Source: Thermoflexales bacterium (lineage in GTDB: Bacteria; Chloroflexota; Anaerolineae; Fen-1058). From it: a stretch of DNA of 7,047 nt. Made by a program: the position numbers and the translations under genes. The notes under the pieces were generated by a model. It did not search any database and had not been told where the DNA came from. It was given only the letters and a program-made list of their open reading frames with translations. Positions 6,464 to 7,047 of the stretch are shown here, piece by piece. The stretch is from assembly GCA_017999195.1 (NCBI GenBank), contig JAGOBP010000216.1, positions 1-7,047 on the forward strand, given 5' to 3'. Position 1 is the stretch's first letter. Every line of letters starts with the position of its first letter.

Positions 6464-7047
6464 ATGTCCGACATATTAGCCGTTTTCTCCTGGTGGTTGG
6501 CAATTCAAGGGCTGGGCCTGGCGGCGTGGCCGCTGGCGGCGCGCTGGCTGCGCTGGCTGCCCGATCGCGGCTACTTGCTGGCCAAGCCGATCGGCTTGCT
6601 GTTTGTCAGTTACGGCTTGTGGCTGCTGGCGACGCTGGGCGTGATCGAGAATTCAACCGGCGGCATCCTCGCGGTGCTGATCGGTTTTGCGGCGCTCAGC
6701 GTGTGGATTTATCGGCGGAGTCACGCGACGGAAGGCAGCGCGCATTTACGCAGTTGGCTGCGCGATCATCGCACGTTGGTGATTGCGTATGAGGCGGTGT
6801 TTGCCATCGCGTTGATCGGTTGGGCGCTCTTCCGCGCCAACAATCCCGATCTGGGTTCAACCGAAAAGCCGATGGAGTTTGCCTTCTTCAACGCGATCGG
6901 GCGCAGCGCACAATTTCCGCCGCACGATCCATGGTTGTCGGGTTACGCGATTGCGTACTACTATTTTGGCTACGTGATGATGTCGTTGCTGCACAAGTTG
7001 ACCGGCGTGACGGCGGGTATTGCGTTTAGCCTGAGCAATGCCTTTTG
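6464..7047 (+). CDS. YYY (DUF2298) membrane protein, 3'-truncated by window edge
   Basis: This frame opens at the ATG at 6464 and stays open to the window end, giving 194 residues plus two bases. It begins MSDILAVFSWWLAIQG and is strongly hydrophobic, with segments at about 5-25, 40-60, 66-83, 105-123 and 165-180. It is clearly paralogous to residues 838-1030 of the preceding giant protein. Shared landmarks are RDHRT (100-104), NPDL (127-130), EKPMEFAFFN (134-143), FPPHDPW (151-157) and the YYYFG signature (165-169). It carries E138 where the upstream copy has D972, and lacks about four residues just before EKPM. Unlike the upstream gene it starts directly with the YYY module and has no N-terminal GT39 region. 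A weak GGA at 6455-6457 could serve as ribosome binding site. A competing ATG at 6457 is in another frame and leads to an Arg/Gly-rich shadow frame that ends at 6792. Function is unknown; membrane glycan or polyprenyl-sugar chemistry is inferred from fold resemblance and position. Confidence 0.92.
   Translation, partial: MSDILAVFSWWLAIQGLGLAAWPLAARWLRWLPDRGYLLAKPIGLLFVSYGLWLLATLGVIENSTGGILAVLIGFAALSVWIYRRSHATEGSAHLRSWLRDHRTLVIAYEAVFAIALIGWALFRANNPDLGSTEKPMEFAFFNAIGRSAQFPPHDPWLSGYAIAYYYFGYVMMSLLHKLTGVTAGIAFSLSNAF

Noticed and set aside
6384..6464. Frameshift or nonsense break joining the giant gene and the next YYY gene into one broken gene
   Set aside because: The giant protein ends after a complete soluble tail, the next gene has its own ATG and N-terminal membrane segments, and no remnant coding sequence is seen in the 79-bp gap.
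6457..6792. ATG-started frame of 111 codons at the beginning of the last gene
   Set aside because: It overlaps the frame from 6464, which continues to the window end and carries clear YYY-family motifs. The 111-codon product is an Arg/Gly/Ala-rich shadow.
1..7047. Cyanobacterial HIP1 octamer (GCGATCGC) as explanation for the CGATCG excess
   Set aside because: I found no exact GCGATCGC in the window, so the excess is not the HIP1 element, and the protein families point away from cyanobacteria.

Overview
The window reads as a GC-rich bacterial chromosome fragment, most likely from the Chloroflexota. The main reason is two consecutive genes carrying the 'YYY' membrane domain (DUF2298 / Chlor_Arch_YYY family), which is known mainly from Chloroflexi and archaea. 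Weak or absent Shine-Dalgarno sequences and the intergenic palindromic heptamer arrays fit this placement but do not prove it. No rRNA, tRNA, CRISPR array, transposase or phage gene was seen.

Layout: all four genes are on the + strand and tightly packed. (1) The C-terminal part of a class I SAM-dependent methyltransferase enters from the left edge (1-610). (2) A 60-bp palindromic heptamer array fills the gap (604-663). (3) A complete FkbM-family methyltransferase follows (670-1458). (4) Three bases later begins a 1640-residue membrane protein (1462-6384). It joins an N-terminal GT39/PMT-like glycosyltransferase module, a large extracytoplasmic region and a C-terminal YYY module. (5) A second array of the same heptamer family lies at 6378-6448. 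(6) A second YYY protein starts at 6464 and runs off the right edge. It is an open, unclosed reading frame.

How the genes may work together: two sugar- or lipid-type methyltransferases beside very large polytopic GT-C-like proteins suggest a cell-surface glycan or glycolipid locus. In such a locus the cytoplasmic methyltransferases would decorate an intermediate, and the membrane proteins would use polyprenyl-phosphate sugars on the outer face. This is inference from family membership and order; no substrate can be read from the sequence.

The most striking non-coding observation is that both intergenic arrays share one design. Each has four heptamers of TGCGTRN type, a short spacer, and four heptamers of the reverse complement. 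In both, the last three bases of the first heptamer are exactly the stop codon of the upstream gene.
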